From positions 1-64,000 of the forward strand of contig NZ_JNZD01000018.1 in assembly GCF_000725495.1 (NCBI RefSeq): a DNA stretch of 64,000 nucleotides, read 5' to 3'. Shown in pieces: positions 47,101 to 55,928 of the stretch. The translations under genes were made by a program, and so were the position numbers. The notes beneath the pieces are model-generated. The model was not told where the DNA came from and did no database searches. It saw only the letters and a list, made by a program, of their open reading frames with translations. How positions within the stretch are numbered: position 1 is the stretch's first letter; every line of letters starts with the position of its first letter. The DNA is from Streptomyces aureus (lineage in GTDB: Bacteria > Actinomycetota > Actinomycetes > Streptomycetales > Streptomycetaceae).

Positions 47101-48066
47101 ATGGGCACTCCTTCGGCGATGCCGTCGGGCCCGGGGTCCTGGGTACGGGGGCCGAAGAACCCGCAGCGGACGCCACCACCGGCGGGGCCCGCCGCCGGCC
47201 CGGACGACACCGGCGGGCCGACGGCCCCCACCGACGCGTACGCCCCGGCCCCGGGAGGCGCCACTGCCGCCCCGGCGGCACCGGGGACCGGTGGGCCGAC
47301 GGCTCCCGGCGCCGGTCCGGCGCCTGCTCCCGTTCCCGCGGGCCACACCGTGCCCGGCGCGGCCTCCCCCGCCCGGCCCGCGCCCGACCGGACGCCCCCG
47401 GCGCACACCACGCCGGGCGCGACCCCGGGCGGCCTGCCCGCACCGGCTCAAGTCCCCGCGGGACAGGTCGCGTTGCACGCGCATCCCGGGGGCCGGGGTG
47501 CCGGGGCGGGCGAGATCCGGGACCGGGGTGTCCCGGCGCGGGCCGCCGGGCGGGGGCGCACCGCGCCGGGAAGCGCGACCGAGCCCTCCTGGGGCCGGCC
47601 GAAGCGGCCCGGGACGGCGCGCGCCGCGTCACGGGACACGGTCGGCTGGGTCAAGGCGCACGGCGGCTCCGGCGCGACCTCGCTCGCCGAGCTGTTCGGC
47701 GGAGTGGAAGTGGGAACCCGCTGGCCGGACCCCGCCCGCGGCGAACCGCGCCGGGTCGTCCTGGTCGGCCGGACCGGCGCGCGCGGACTGCGGTCCGTCT
47801 CCCAGGCACTCGGCGCGCTCCAGGACGGCGACGCCCCCCAGGGGCTCGAACTGCTGGCCGTGGTCCTCGTCGCCGACGCTCCCGGGCGGCTGCCGCTCGC
47901 CCTGCTGCGCCGCATCCGCGTGCTCCGCTCCGTCGCCCGCGTGCACCGCGTGCCGTGGATTCCGGCCTGGCGCACGGGCGGCCGCCCCGCTTCCGTTCCC
48001 CGCCAACTCGCCGCCCTCGCCCGCCTGGTGGGCGCGGAGGCACACACCGAGGGGGCCGCGTCGTGA
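47101..48066 (+). CDS. Pro/Ala-rich protein with degenerate P-loop-like domain
   Basis: 321 residues. The first ~140 are Pro/Ala/Gly-rich and disordered. The C-terminal domain begins WVKAHGGSGATSLAELFGG, which looks like a MinD/ParA-type deviant P-loop (GGxGxTTLA) that has lost the lysine and threonine, followed by VVLVGRTGARGLRSV and LLAVVLVADAPGRLP. Likely a non-catalytic P-loop relative. ATG 47101 chosen; ATG 47053 is open too. Stop overlaps the next gene start (GTGA). Confidence 0.65.
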   Translation: MGTPSAMPSGPGSWVRGPKNPQRTPPPAGPAAGPDDTGGPTAPTDAYAPAPGGATAAPAAPGTGGPTAPGAGPAPAPVPAGHTVPGAASPARPAPDRTPPAHTTPGATPGGLPAPAQVPAGQVALHAHPGGRGAGAGEIRDRGVPARAAGRGRTAPGSATEPSWGRPKRPGTARAASRDTVGWVKAHGGSGATSLAELFGGVEVGTRWPDPARGEPRRVVLVGRTGARGLRSVSQALGALQDGDAPQGLELLAVVLVADAPGRLPLALLRRIRVLRSVARVHRVPWIPAWRTGGRPASVPRQLAALARLVGAEAHTEGAAS

Positions 48067-48344
48067 CCCGGACCCTCCTCGCCGCGCCGTACCTGGCCGC
48101 CTACACCCCGCCCGTGCAGGCCGACACCATCCTCGGCCTGCTCGCCTGGTGCGCCTCCGCGTGCGGAGTCGGCGGGCTGATCATCGTCGGCATCCAGATG
48201 GCGCTCCAGCTGCGCCGCGGCGACCCCGGCGAGGGCGGCGAGCACTTCCGCGGCGTCTTCTTCGTCACCCTCAGCTGTCTGATCGCCACCTGCGCCGGTC
48301 CGCTCGTCGCGGCCCTCGGCAGCCTCCAGCTCCTCGGGCCCTGA
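48063..48344 (+). CDS. small two-helix membrane protein, VirB2/TrbC-like (copy 1)
   Basis: 93 residues. Start region VTRTLLAAPYLA, then two membrane segments (LGLLAWCASACGVGGLIIVGIQMAL and VFFVTLSCLIATCAGPLVAAL, each split by my count at about 24-48 and 66-86) with a short basic/acidic loop RRGDPGEGGEHF. Size and layout are those of T4SS pilin-like VirB2 proteins. GTG start overlaps the upstream stop. It is paralogous to the next gene. Confidence 0.7.
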   Translation: MTRTLLAAPYLAAYTPPVQADTILGLLAWCASACGVGGLIIVGIQMALQLRRGDPGEGGEHFRGVFFVTLSCLIATCAGPLVAALGSLQLLGP

Positions 48345-48422
48345 CCGCGGCCCACCGTCCCGACACCCCAGTCACCCTCCCGCCCACCGCTCGCGCGGGC
48401 GCCGAATCCCTCGGAGATCCTC

Positions 48423-48710
48423 ATGTCCTCTCTGCTCCAGGCAGCCTCCAGCATCCTCGCCGCCGGCGTCCCGCAGCCCGCGGCCAACGCCCCCGGCGAG
48501 CTCACCGCCAAGGTCAACACGGTCCTCGGCATAGCCGCCTGGGCCGGTACCGCGGCCGGGGTCGCCGGCGTGCTGATCACCGGCGCGATGATGGCCGTCT
48601 CCGTCAAGCGGGGCGAGAGTTCGGAGCACATGAGCCGGCTCGGCATGGTGCTCGGCGGCTGTGTCCTCGTGGCCACCGCGGGCCCCCTGGTCAGCTTCGT
48701 CTTCGCGTAG
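48423..48710 (+). CDS. small two-helix membrane protein, VirB2/TrbC-like (copy 2)
   Basis: 95 residues. Same plan as the gene at 48063: segment LGIAAWAGTAAGVAGVLITGA, loop VKRGESSEHMSR, segment GMVLGGCVLVATAGPLVSFVF. Alignable with copy 1 at LG-AAW, R-G and ATAGPLV. Two adjacent pilin-like subunits suggest a duplicated or two-component fibre or channel. ATG 48423. Confidence 0.7.
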   Translation: MSSLLQAASSILAAGVPQPAANAPGELTAKVNTVLGIAAWAGTAAGVAGVLITGAMMAVSVKRGESSEHMSRLGMVLGGCVLVATAGPLVSFVFA

Positions 48711-48725
48711 GCCGGGCGGTCGGTC

Positions 48726-49478
48726 GTGATGTTCAAACGCAGGGAGCGCCGGCTCGCGGAGTCCGGGCCCTACTACAGACAGCGCAGCTGGCAGCTGTCG
48801 GCGGGATTCCTCGCCGTTGTGGCCGTGGTGGGCGGGGTCGTCACCCTGCTGTCCGGTCCGGACACCACCGCGGCCCACGCGAGCGGCGCGGCCACCGCCG
48901 GCCCGCTGGCCGGCCAGGCGACGAAGGACGGCCGCCCCCGCGGCTGCCGCACCGACGACGCCACGGGCGCCGAACTGCCCAAGAAGGCTCCGGGGGACGT
49001 CGGCTGGCGCACCCTCGGGGTCGCGCGGGTGCCCGTCTCCCCCTCCGCGGGACCGACCCGCATCCAGGGAGCCCTGTGGTGGTGCTACGCGCACACGCCC
49101 ACCGGGGCCGTGATCGCCGCCCACGTCATCCCCTCCCAGATGAGCGGATCCGACTGGCGCACCGTCACCGAGCAGCAGGTCGTCCCCGGCCGGGGACGCG
49201 AGATGTTCGAGTTCCAGCGCGCCACCGTCCAGAGCACCGACGGCCGGGACAGCGGCACGGCCGTCGCCTCGTACGCGGGCTTCTCGGTGAGCTCGTACAC
49301 CGGCACGGCGGCGACGGTCCGGCTGCTCCTCAAGAGCGCCCAGGGCTACGCGGCGACCGACATCTCCCTGCGCTGGAGCGGCGGCGACTGGAAGGTCCGC
49401 CCCGACGACAACGGTTCGCTGCACTCGCCGGTGTCGGCCGTCCAGAGCACCAACGGCTTCGTCCTGTGGGGGGTCTGA
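48726..49478 (+). CDS. single-pass membrane protein with large extracytoplasmic domain
   Basis: 250 residues. Cytoplasmic basic N-terminus (FKRRERRLAESG), one membrane segment (~24-44: LSAGFLAVVAVVGGVVTLLSG), then ~200 exported residues with a Cys pair (CRTDD... and WWCYAHTP) that may form a disulfide. The bitopic layout and place in the operon resemble VirB8/TcpC, but no sequence motif proves it. GTG 48726 or ATG 48729. Confidence 0.65.
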   Translation: MMFKRRERRLAESGPYYRQRSWQLSAGFLAVVAVVGGVVTLLSGPDTTAAHASGAATAGPLAGQATKDGRPRGCRTDDATGAELPKKAPGDVGWRTLGVARVPVSPSAGPTRIQGALWWCYAHTPTGAVIAAHVIPSQMSGSDWRTVTEQQVVPGRGREMFEFQRATVQSTDGRDSGTAVASYAGFSVSSYTGTAATVRLLLKSAQGYAATDISLRWSGGDWKVRPDDNGSLHSPVSAVQSTNGFVLWGV

Positions 49479-49479
49479 C

Positions 49480-50709
49480 GTGAACTGCACGTCCGGGAAT
49501 CCGGTCATCGACCTGGTGAAGGGGTTCTTCAGCTTTCTCGGCGATCCCATCGGGACCATCGTCGACCTGATCGCCAAGACCATCCTCGCGGGCGCGGTCG
49601 CGGTGTTCGCCGCGCTGACCACCAACGTCCCGACGCTGGAACAGACCCAGACGTCGAAGGACATCAGCAGCGACACCCAGTGGATCGTGGTCTACCTGGC
49701 CGTCGGCTCGCTGCTCTTCGCCGCCTGCCGCATGGCCATCGAGCGCAAGGGCGACGCGGGCCGCACCGCCCTGAAGGGCATCATGCGGGTGGTGCTCGTC
49801 TCGGGCGCCGCCACCACCGTCGTCGTGGCCGCCGCGGCCGTCGGGGACAGCTACTCCAACTACCTGTTCAACAGCGCCGTACAGGACTCGCTGAACAACG
49901 TCGGGGCGTGCTCGGACGGCAGCGGGATCCAGTCCTTCCTGCTGCTGGTCCTCGCCTTCCTGCTGCTGATCGCGGGCATCGTGCACACGGTCCTGATGTA
50001 CATCCGGCTCGGCGTGATGATGCTGCTGCTGGGCACCCTGCCGCTGGCCGCCGCCGCCTCGATGACCGACTGGGGCGCCGGCTGGTGGCGCAAGCACATC
50101 GGCTGGATGATCGCCTGGCTGCTCTACAAACCCGCCGTCGCCCTCGTCCTCAACGCCGGTATGGCGATGATCAATTCGGGGAAGAGCAGCGGCACCGGTG
50201 ACGTCGCCACCATCAACACCCGGATCGCCGGCATCGGCGTCATGCTGCTCTCCGCCATCGCCCTGCCCGCGCTGCTGAAGCTCATCGTGCCGGCGACCGC
50301 GGCCATGGGCACCGGCAACCCGATGTCCTCGATGGGGCAGGCGGGCTCCAGCCTGGCCAGCGGTGCGGTGCAGCTCGGCGGCGGCCGGGGCGCCTCCGGC
50401 GGCGGCGGGGGGATGGGCCCGAGCGGCGCGACCGGCTCCGCCGGTTCGGGCGGTTCCTCCGGCGCCGGCGGCGCCGCGGGGGCACCCGGCTCGGGCGGCG
50501 AGGCCGGTGCCACCGGCTCCGGCGGCGCGGCCGCGGCGGGCCGGGCCGGCGCCTCGGGTGCCTCCGGCGCCTCGGCGGCGGGCGGCGCGGCGGCGGCCGG
50601 ACCGGCGGGTGTCGCCGTCCTCGCGGCGGTGGCCGCGGCCCAGGTCGCCGGCTCCACGGTGACCGGCGCGGTCGAGGGAGCGGACGGCGAACTGGGCCAC
50701 AACAAGTGA
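49480..50709 (+). CDS. polytopic membrane protein, VirB6/TrbL-like
   Basis: 409 residues. Six to seven membrane segments between ~20 and 275 (for example SFLLLVLAFLLLIAGIVHT and IGVMLLSAIALPALLKLIV), typical of VirB6/TrbL channel proteins. The C-terminal ~120 residues are Gly/Ala/Ser-rich (GASGGGGGMGPSGATGSAGS...), partly collagen-like, and probably disordered. GTG 49480 follows the previous stop by one base. An AfsR-independent role in pore formation is inferred from context. Confidence 0.72.
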   Translation: MNCTSGNPVIDLVKGFFSFLGDPIGTIVDLIAKTILAGAVAVFAALTTNVPTLEQTQTSKDISSDTQWIVVYLAVGSLLFAACRMAIERKGDAGRTALKGIMRVVLVSGAATTVVVAAAAVGDSYSNYLFNSAVQDSLNNVGACSDGSGIQSFLLLVLAFLLLIAGIVHTVLMYIRLGVMMLLLGTLPLAAAASMTDWGAGWWRKHIGWMIAWLLYKPAVALVLNAGMAMINSGKSSGTGDVATINTRIAGIGVMLLSAIALPALLKLIVPATAAMGTGNPMSSMGQAGSSLASGAVQLGGGRGASGGGGGMGPSGATGSAGSGGSSGAGGAAGAPGSGGEAGATGSGGAAAAGRAGASGASGASAAGGAAAAGPAGVAVLAAVAAAQVAGSTVTGAVEGADGELGHNK

Positions 50710-50755
50710 CCCCGGTACCTCGCCGCTCCTGACTCTCCTCCCCTGAACGGCCGTC

Positions 50756-50782
50756 GGGTCCCCGCTCCCCCCGCGGGGACCC
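50756..50782 (+). terminator. intra-operon hairpin
   Basis: GGGTCCCCGC / GCGGGGACCC stem with a 7-base loop, 47 bp after the VirB6-like stop and about 70 bp before the next gene. No T-run; it may attenuate or stabilise rather than end the transcript. Confidence 0.5.
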
Positions 50783-50851
50783 GGCGGTCCCCCTCGCCAC
50801 CCCGGCGCACCCCGTCAACCCCACCTCGTCCCACGAAGGGAAACCGGACCC

Positions 50852-52345
50852 ATGTCCACGGAAGCCGTCATCCATCCGACCTACGGGAACTGGCGCAGGC
50901 CACGCCGGCCGGGCCTCGGACCGCTCGGACTCGTCGGCACCTTCGGGGTCTTCGGCGGGCTGATCGTCACCCTGCTGGCGTCGCTGATCTCGCTGTACGC
51001 GGCGCTGGTCGTGCTCGTACCGACCGTGGTGCTCCTGGCGCCGCTCGCCGTCCGCACCCAGGACGGGCGCAACGTCTACCAGTTGATCACCCTGCGCGTC
51101 GGCTGGTGGCGCCGCAAGGCGAAGGGCGCGCACCTGTACGTCTCCGGTCCGCTGTCCGCCCGGCCCGGCGGCCGGTTCCGCCCGCCGGGGCTGCTCAACA
51201 AGGTCAGCGCGTCGGAGGGGCGGGACGCCTACGACCGTCCGTTCGGCGTCCTGCACCACCCCGTCCGCAACCTGTACACGATCGTCCTCGGCTGCGACCC
51301 GGACGGCGGTTCGCTCATCGACCCCGACCAGGTCGACGTGTGGGTCGCGCTGTGGGGCGAGTGGCTGGCGCGGCTCGCCCACGAACCCGGCCTGCGCGGC
51401 GCCACCGTCATCGTGGAGACCGCCCCCGACCCGGGCACCCGGCTCGCCCACGAGGTGCTGCCCCGCATCCATCCCGACGCCCCGCCGGCCGCCCGCGCGG
51501 TCATGGAGGAGGTCGTCGAGCGCTACCCGAGCGCGTCCTCCGAGATGCACACCTACATCACCCTGACCTACGGCGTCCCGCCGGGCCAGAAGCGCAAGAA
51601 GGAGGACGTGATCGCGGATCTCGCCATCCGCATCCCGGGCCTGCTCAGCGGGCTCGTCGCGGCGGGCGGCGGTGCCGCGTACCCGCTGTCGGCCGAGCGG
51701 ATCGCCGAGGTCGTCCGCGTCGCCTACGACCCCGCCGTGGCCGCCGACGTCCTCAACGCCCGTGCCCAGGAGGGCGGTACGGGCCTGGAGTGGGACGACG
51801 CGGGCCCCGCCGCCGCCGTCGAGACCGTCAACAGCTACCAGCACGACTCCGGCGTCTCCCGGACCTGGCTGCTGACCCTCGCGCCGCGCGGCACCATCCG
51901 CTCCTCGGTGCTCCGGGGCATGCTGGAGGCGGCCCCCGGCACCCGCCGCAAGCGCGTCGCCCTCGTCTACCGGCCCATCGACCCCGCCACCTCGGCCCGC
52001 ATCGTCGAGGCGGACCGGCGCAGCGCCCAGTTCATGGCCTCGTCCGGCAAGGGCATGGTGCAGGCCCGCGCGGCCTCCGAGGTACGCGCTGCCGAGCAGA
52101 CCGCCGCCGAGGAGGCCTCGGGCGCGGGGCTCGTGGAGTTCTCGCTGATGCTGACGGTCACCGTCGACAGCATGGAGGAGCTCGCCGACGCGAGCGTCAC
52201 CGTCCGCAATCTGACGGCGGCCTCCCGCGTGCTGATGCGGCCCGCGGACCGGATGCAGGCGGCGGCGTTCAGCTGCACCCTGCCGGCCGGGATCCTCCCC
52301 TGGGAGCAGACCCTCGTCCCGCACGAAATCCAGGAGGCGCTGTGA
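50852..52345 (+). CDS. SCO6880-family protein (VirB3 plus VirB4 N-terminal-like)
   Basis: 497 residues. Two N-terminal membrane segments (~25-67: FGVFGGLIVTLLASLISLYA, VVLVPTVVLLAPLAV) and a ~420-residue cytoplasmic part. The SCO6880-family name is from memory. The layout equals VirB3 (PrgI-like) joined to the non-ATPase half of VirB4, whose ATPase half is the next gene. ATG 50852 has GAAGGGAAA upstream; the stop overlaps the next start by GTGA. Confidence 0.78.
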   Translation: MSTEAVIHPTYGNWRRPRRPGLGPLGLVGTFGVFGGLIVTLLASLISLYAALVVLVPTVVLLAPLAVRTQDGRNVYQLITLRVGWWRRKAKGAHLYVSGPLSARPGGRFRPPGLLNKVSASEGRDAYDRPFGVLHHPVRNLYTIVLGCDPDGGSLIDPDQVDVWVALWGEWLARLAHEPGLRGATVIVETAPDPGTRLAHEVLPRIHPDAPPAARAVMEEVVERYPSASSEMHTYITLTYGVPPGQKRKKEDVIADLAIRIPGLLSGLVAAGGGAAYPLSAERIAEVVRVAYDPAVAADVLNARAQEGGTGLEWDDAGPAAAVETVNSYQHDSGVSRTWLLTLAPRGTIRSSVLRGMLEAAPGTRRKRVALVYRPIDPATSARIVEADRRSAQFMASSGKGMVQARAASEVRAAEQTAAEEASGAGLVEFSLMLTVTVDSMEELADASVTVRNLTAASRVLMRPADRMQAAAFSCTLPAGILPWEQTLVPHEIQEAL

Positions 52346-54138
52346 GCCGGCGCGAGCGGAAGCGGGCCGAGCGGGCCGACCGGCTGGCCGAGGAGCGGCA
52401 GACGCTCACGGCCCCGGACGGGGGCCACCCGGAGCGGGAGGAGCACGGGGAGCGGGCGCCGTCGAGGGGTGCCGCGGGATCCTCCCTGAAGTCCGCCGCG
52501 AAATCCTCCGCGAAGGACATGCCGGGGATCCCGGCGAAGGGTGCGTCGAAGACCCCGGCGAAGGGTGCGTCCAAGGCTCCCGCCAAACCCAAGGAGCTGT
52601 TCGTCCCGCACCGCGGCTGGTACGGGGTCGGCGGCGGGCGCGTCGGCTATATGGATCCGCCCACCATGTGGCGGGCCACCACCGTGCAGGCATGCGGCAT
52701 GTGGCCCTTCGCGGCCGGTTCCGGATCGCCCATGACCGGGGTGCCGCTCGGGCAGCACCTGTTCACCGGCGCCACCGTCTGCGGCGACCCGCTGAACTGG
52801 TTCACCCGGGCCCGCTACATCTCCAACCCCTCCCTGTTCATGCTCGGCATGCCGGGCCTCGGCAAGTCCACCCTGGTCAACCGCATGCTGATCGGACTCG
52901 CCGCGACCGGTGTCGTCCCGCTCGTCCTCGGCGACCTCAAGCCCGACTACGCCGACACCGTCCGCGCGCTCGGCGGCCAGGTCATCTCCATCGGCCGCGG
53001 CCGGGGCGGCATCAACGTCCTCGACCCCGGTGCCATGGGCGAGGCCGCCGCGAAGATCGGCGGCGAGGCCGGCGAGGTGCTGCGGGCCGAGGCCCACGGC
53101 CGGGTGCTGAACATGGTCGCCGCCCTCGTCACCATCGTCCGCGGCCGGCCCATGGACGACCACGAGCAGTCCGTCCTGTCCGCCGTGCTGCACCATCTGC
53201 GCGAACGGACCCCCGAGGGACGGACGATCCTGCTGCCCGACGTGCTGCGGGTACTGACCGAGGGCCCGCCCCGGGTCCGCTCGGTCACCCTCGACCGCGG
53301 GGACGACGCCCGCTACCGGGACGCCGTCGACCCGCTGCACCGGTCCCTGCTCGGCATCCTCGACGGCCCGCTCGGCGACACCTTCGCCTCCGAGACCTCC
53401 ACCCGTATCGACCCGAACGCGCCCGCCGTGTGCATCGACATCTCCGGCATCGGCGAGGCCGACACCCAGCTGACCGCCGCCGCGATGCTCGCCGCCTGGT
53501 CCGACGGGCTCGGCACGGTCGCCGCCTCGCACGCCCTCGCGGACGCCGGACTCGCGCCCCGGCGCTGGTTCTTCACCGTCCTCGACGAACTGTGGCGACC
53601 GCTGCGCGCCGCCTCCGGCATCGTCGACCGCATCGACGCGCTGACCCGGCTGAACCGCTCGCTCGGCCTCGGCGACGCGAAGATCACCCACACCCTCAAG
53701 GACGCCGAGGCCCTCGGCACCGACGCCGACCGGGCCAAGGCCCGCGGCTTCGTCGAGCGCGCCGGCATGGTGGTGTGCGCCGGGCTGCCGAAGACGGAGA
53801 TGGAGGACCTCGGCAAGGTGGTCGGCCTGTCCCGGCGCGAGATCGAACTCGTGTCGTCCTGGTCCTCGCCGCCCGGCTGGGGCGTCGACGGCGACAACGA
53901 GGAACCGCCCGGCCGAGGCCGCTTCCTCATCAAGGTCGGCGGCCGCCCCGGCATCCCCATCAAGGTCGCCATCACCGATGCCGAGCGCCGGCTGCACAAC
54001 ACCAACACCCGCTGGACGCCGAACGAGGACGCCGTCGAGAAGGCCGCCGCCCGCGCCGCCGAACAGGTGGCACGGGCCGCGCGCGAGGGCCTCGGCGGAT
54101 TCGGCGCCGACTCGGCGGCCGGGCGGTGGACCGCGTGA
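52342..54138 (+). CDS. VirB4-type secretion ATPase (C-terminal ATPase half)
   Basis: 598 residues. A basic Lys/Ala-rich leader (~1-80, with AKGASKTPAKGASKAPAK) is followed by an ATPase with Walker A GMPGLGKSTLVNRM (~173-186), Walker B WFFTVLDELWRPL (~411-423) and the DLKPDYADT segment. Energises substrate transfer or pilus assembly in T4SS. GTG 52342 overlaps the previous stop, and its own stop overlaps the coupling-protein start. Confidence 0.88.
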   Translation: MSRRERKRAERADRLAEERQTLTAPDGGHPEREEHGERAPSRGAAGSSLKSAAKSSAKDMPGIPAKGASKTPAKGASKAPAKPKELFVPHRGWYGVGGGRVGYMDPPTMWRATTVQACGMWPFAAGSGSPMTGVPLGQHLFTGATVCGDPLNWFTRARYISNPSLFMLGMPGLGKSTLVNRMLIGLAATGVVPLVLGDLKPDYADTVRALGGQVISIGRGRGGINVLDPGAMGEAAAKIGGEAGEVLRAEAHGRVLNMVAALVTIVRGRPMDDHEQSVLSAVLHHLRERTPEGRTILLPDVLRVLTEGPPRVRSVTLDRGDDARYRDAVDPLHRSLLGILDGPLGDTFASETSTRIDPNAPAVCIDISGIGEADTQLTAAAMLAAWSDGLGTVAASHALADAGLAPRRWFFTVLDELWRPLRAASGIVDRIDALTRLNRSLGLGDAKITHTLKDAEALGTDADRAKARGFVERAGMVVCAGLPKTEMEDLGKVVGLSRREIELVSSWSSPPGWGVDGDNEEPPGRGRFLIKVGGRPGIPIKVAITDAERRLHNTNTRWTPNEDAVEKAAARAAEQVARAAREGLGGFGADSAAGRWTA

Positions 54139-55928
54139 GCGCCTCCCGCGGCGGCGACGCCCACGATCTGCTGCCCTGGGCCGTCGTCGCGGTCGTCGGC
54201 ACCGGCCTGCTGCTGTTCACCGTCGCCTGGTCCGGCGGCACCCTCGGGGCCGGTCTGGCCGGCGACGGCTGGGCCGCCCCGCCCTTCGCCCTGTCCACGG
54301 TCACCCGGCTGGTCGACGGCGGGCCGCGGGCGCTGTGGCCCGGCACACCGCCCGCCGCCGTCTACGGGGGCATGCTCGGTCTGCTCGTCCTGGTCACCGT
54401 GCCCGTCGCCCTCGTCGTCCGGCTCCTCGTGGACCGGTCGGCCCGCCCCAAGGGCCTGGCCGGACGGCGGGAACTGGCGGGCCTGTGCCCCAAGGGCGTC
54501 GAGGCCCGCGCCCGCGAGCTGCGCCCCGCCCTCGAGGGCCGCGACCGGGTCCACCCCGACGAGACCGGCAACCTCCTCGGCGACCTGGAGCCCAAGGGCC
54601 CCGAGCTGCGCAGCAGTTACGAAGACGTGGAACTCGACCTCATGGCGCCCCGCGCCGGCAAGTCGACCGGGATCGCCGTGCCCCGGGTGCTGCGCGCCCA
54701 GGGCGCCGTCCTGCTCACCTCCAACAAGGCCGACGTGTACGCCGTCACGCGGGCCGAGCGCGCGAAGGCCGGCGCGGTCTGGACGTTCGATCCGCAGGGC
54801 ATCGCCCACACCCCGCGCGCGATGTGGTGGAACATCCTCGGCGAGTGCCACACCATCGAGGGCGCCCGCCGGATGGCCGGGCACTTCGTCGCCTCCGTCA
54901 ACGACGACAGCGCGAAGAAGGACTTCTGGATCTCGGCCGCCCAGAACACCCTCACCGCGCTGTTCCTCGCCGCGGCCCGGAGCCGCAGCCCGCTGACCGA
55001 CCTCCTGCGCTGGCTCGCCGACCCCGCCGACCGCACCCCGGTCGACCTGCTCCGCGAGGTCGGGCTCACCGCGATGGCCGAGCAGTTGCAGGGAACCGTG
55101 CGGGGCGCGGTGGAGACCCGGGACGGCATCTACGAGACCGCCCGGCAGACCGTCTCCTGCCTCCTCGACCCGGAGATCCTCGCCTGGGTCACCCCCGATC
55201 CCGACCTGCCCGAGTTCCGCCCCGACCTGCACGTCCTCGGCCACGACACGCTCTACCTGCTGTCCAAGGACGGCGGCGGCTCGGCGGCCGGGGTCATCGC
55301 GGGGCTCGCGGACGCGACGATGCGGGCCGGTGTCGTGGCCGCCGAGCGCATGGGCGGCCGGCTCGACCCGCCGCTGACCGCGGTGCTCGACGAGGCGGCG
55401 AACGTCTGCCGCATCGCCGATCTCCCCGACCTGTACTCGCACTTCGGCTCCCGCGGCATCAACGTCGTGACCCTGCTCCAGAGTTACCGCCAGGGCGCCC
55501 GGGTCTGGGGCGAGGTCGGCATGGACGCGCTGTGGAGCGCGGCGACCGTCAAACTCCTCGGAGCGGGCCTGGACGACGCCGACTTCGTCCAGAAGATCTC
55601 CACCCTGGTCGGCCAGCACGACGTGCGCACCCCGAGCGTCTCCCGGAGCAAGGACGGCACGTCACGGTCGTACTCCTACCGCCAGGAGGCCGTCCTGCCG
55701 CCGGACCGGATCCGCGCGCTGCCGAAGGGAACCGCGCTGCTCCTCGCGACCGGCGTCAGGCCCGCCCTGATCCGGCTGCGCCCCTGGTACAAGGAGCCCG
55801 GCGCCGGGGCCATCGCGGCGGCGGCGAAGGCGGAGACGGCGGCGATCACCCGCCGGGCGGCGGGCCGGGCGGCGCCCGGCGTGGACCTGGGAAAGCCGGA
55901 ACCGGGCCTGGACACGGCACCGGCGTGA
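54135..55928 (+). CDS. VirD4/TraD-type coupling ATPase
   Basis: 597 residues. Two N-terminal membrane segments (~10-30 and ~75-97), Walker A APRAGKSTGIAVPRVL (~173), and Walker B PLTAVLDEAANVCRI (~415), then LLQSYRQGARVWGE, a typical T4CP element. It would recruit substrates to the channel. GTG 54135 is preferred over 54126 because it forms a GTGA overlap with the VirB4-like stop. No relaxase gene is nearby, so the substrate may be protein. Confidence 0.9.
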   Translation: MSASRGGDAHDLLPWAVVAVVGTGLLLFTVAWSGGTLGAGLAGDGWAAPPFALSTVTRLVDGGPRALWPGTPPAAVYGGMLGLLVLVTVPVALVVRLLVDRSARPKGLAGRRELAGLCPKGVEARARELRPALEGRDRVHPDETGNLLGDLEPKGPELRSSYEDVELDLMAPRAGKSTGIAVPRVLRAQGAVLLTSNKADVYAVTRAERAKAGAVWTFDPQGIAHTPRAMWWNILGECHTIEGARRMAGHFVASVNDDSAKKDFWISAAQNTLTALFLAAARSRSPLTDLLRWLADPADRTPVDLLREVGLTAMAEQLQGTVRGAVETRDGIYETARQTVSCLLDPEILAWVTPDPDLPEFRPDLHVLGHDTLYLLSKDGGGSAAGVIAGLADATMRAGVVAAERMGGRLDPPLTAVLDEAANVCRIADLPDLYSHFGSRGINVVTLLQSYRQGARVWGEVGMDALWSAATVKLLGAGLDDADFVQKISTLVGQHDVRTPSVSRSKDGTSRSYSYRQEAVLPPDRIRALPKGTALLLATGVRPALIRLRPWYKEPGAGAIAAAAKAETAAITRRAAGRAAPGVDLGKPEPGLDTAPA

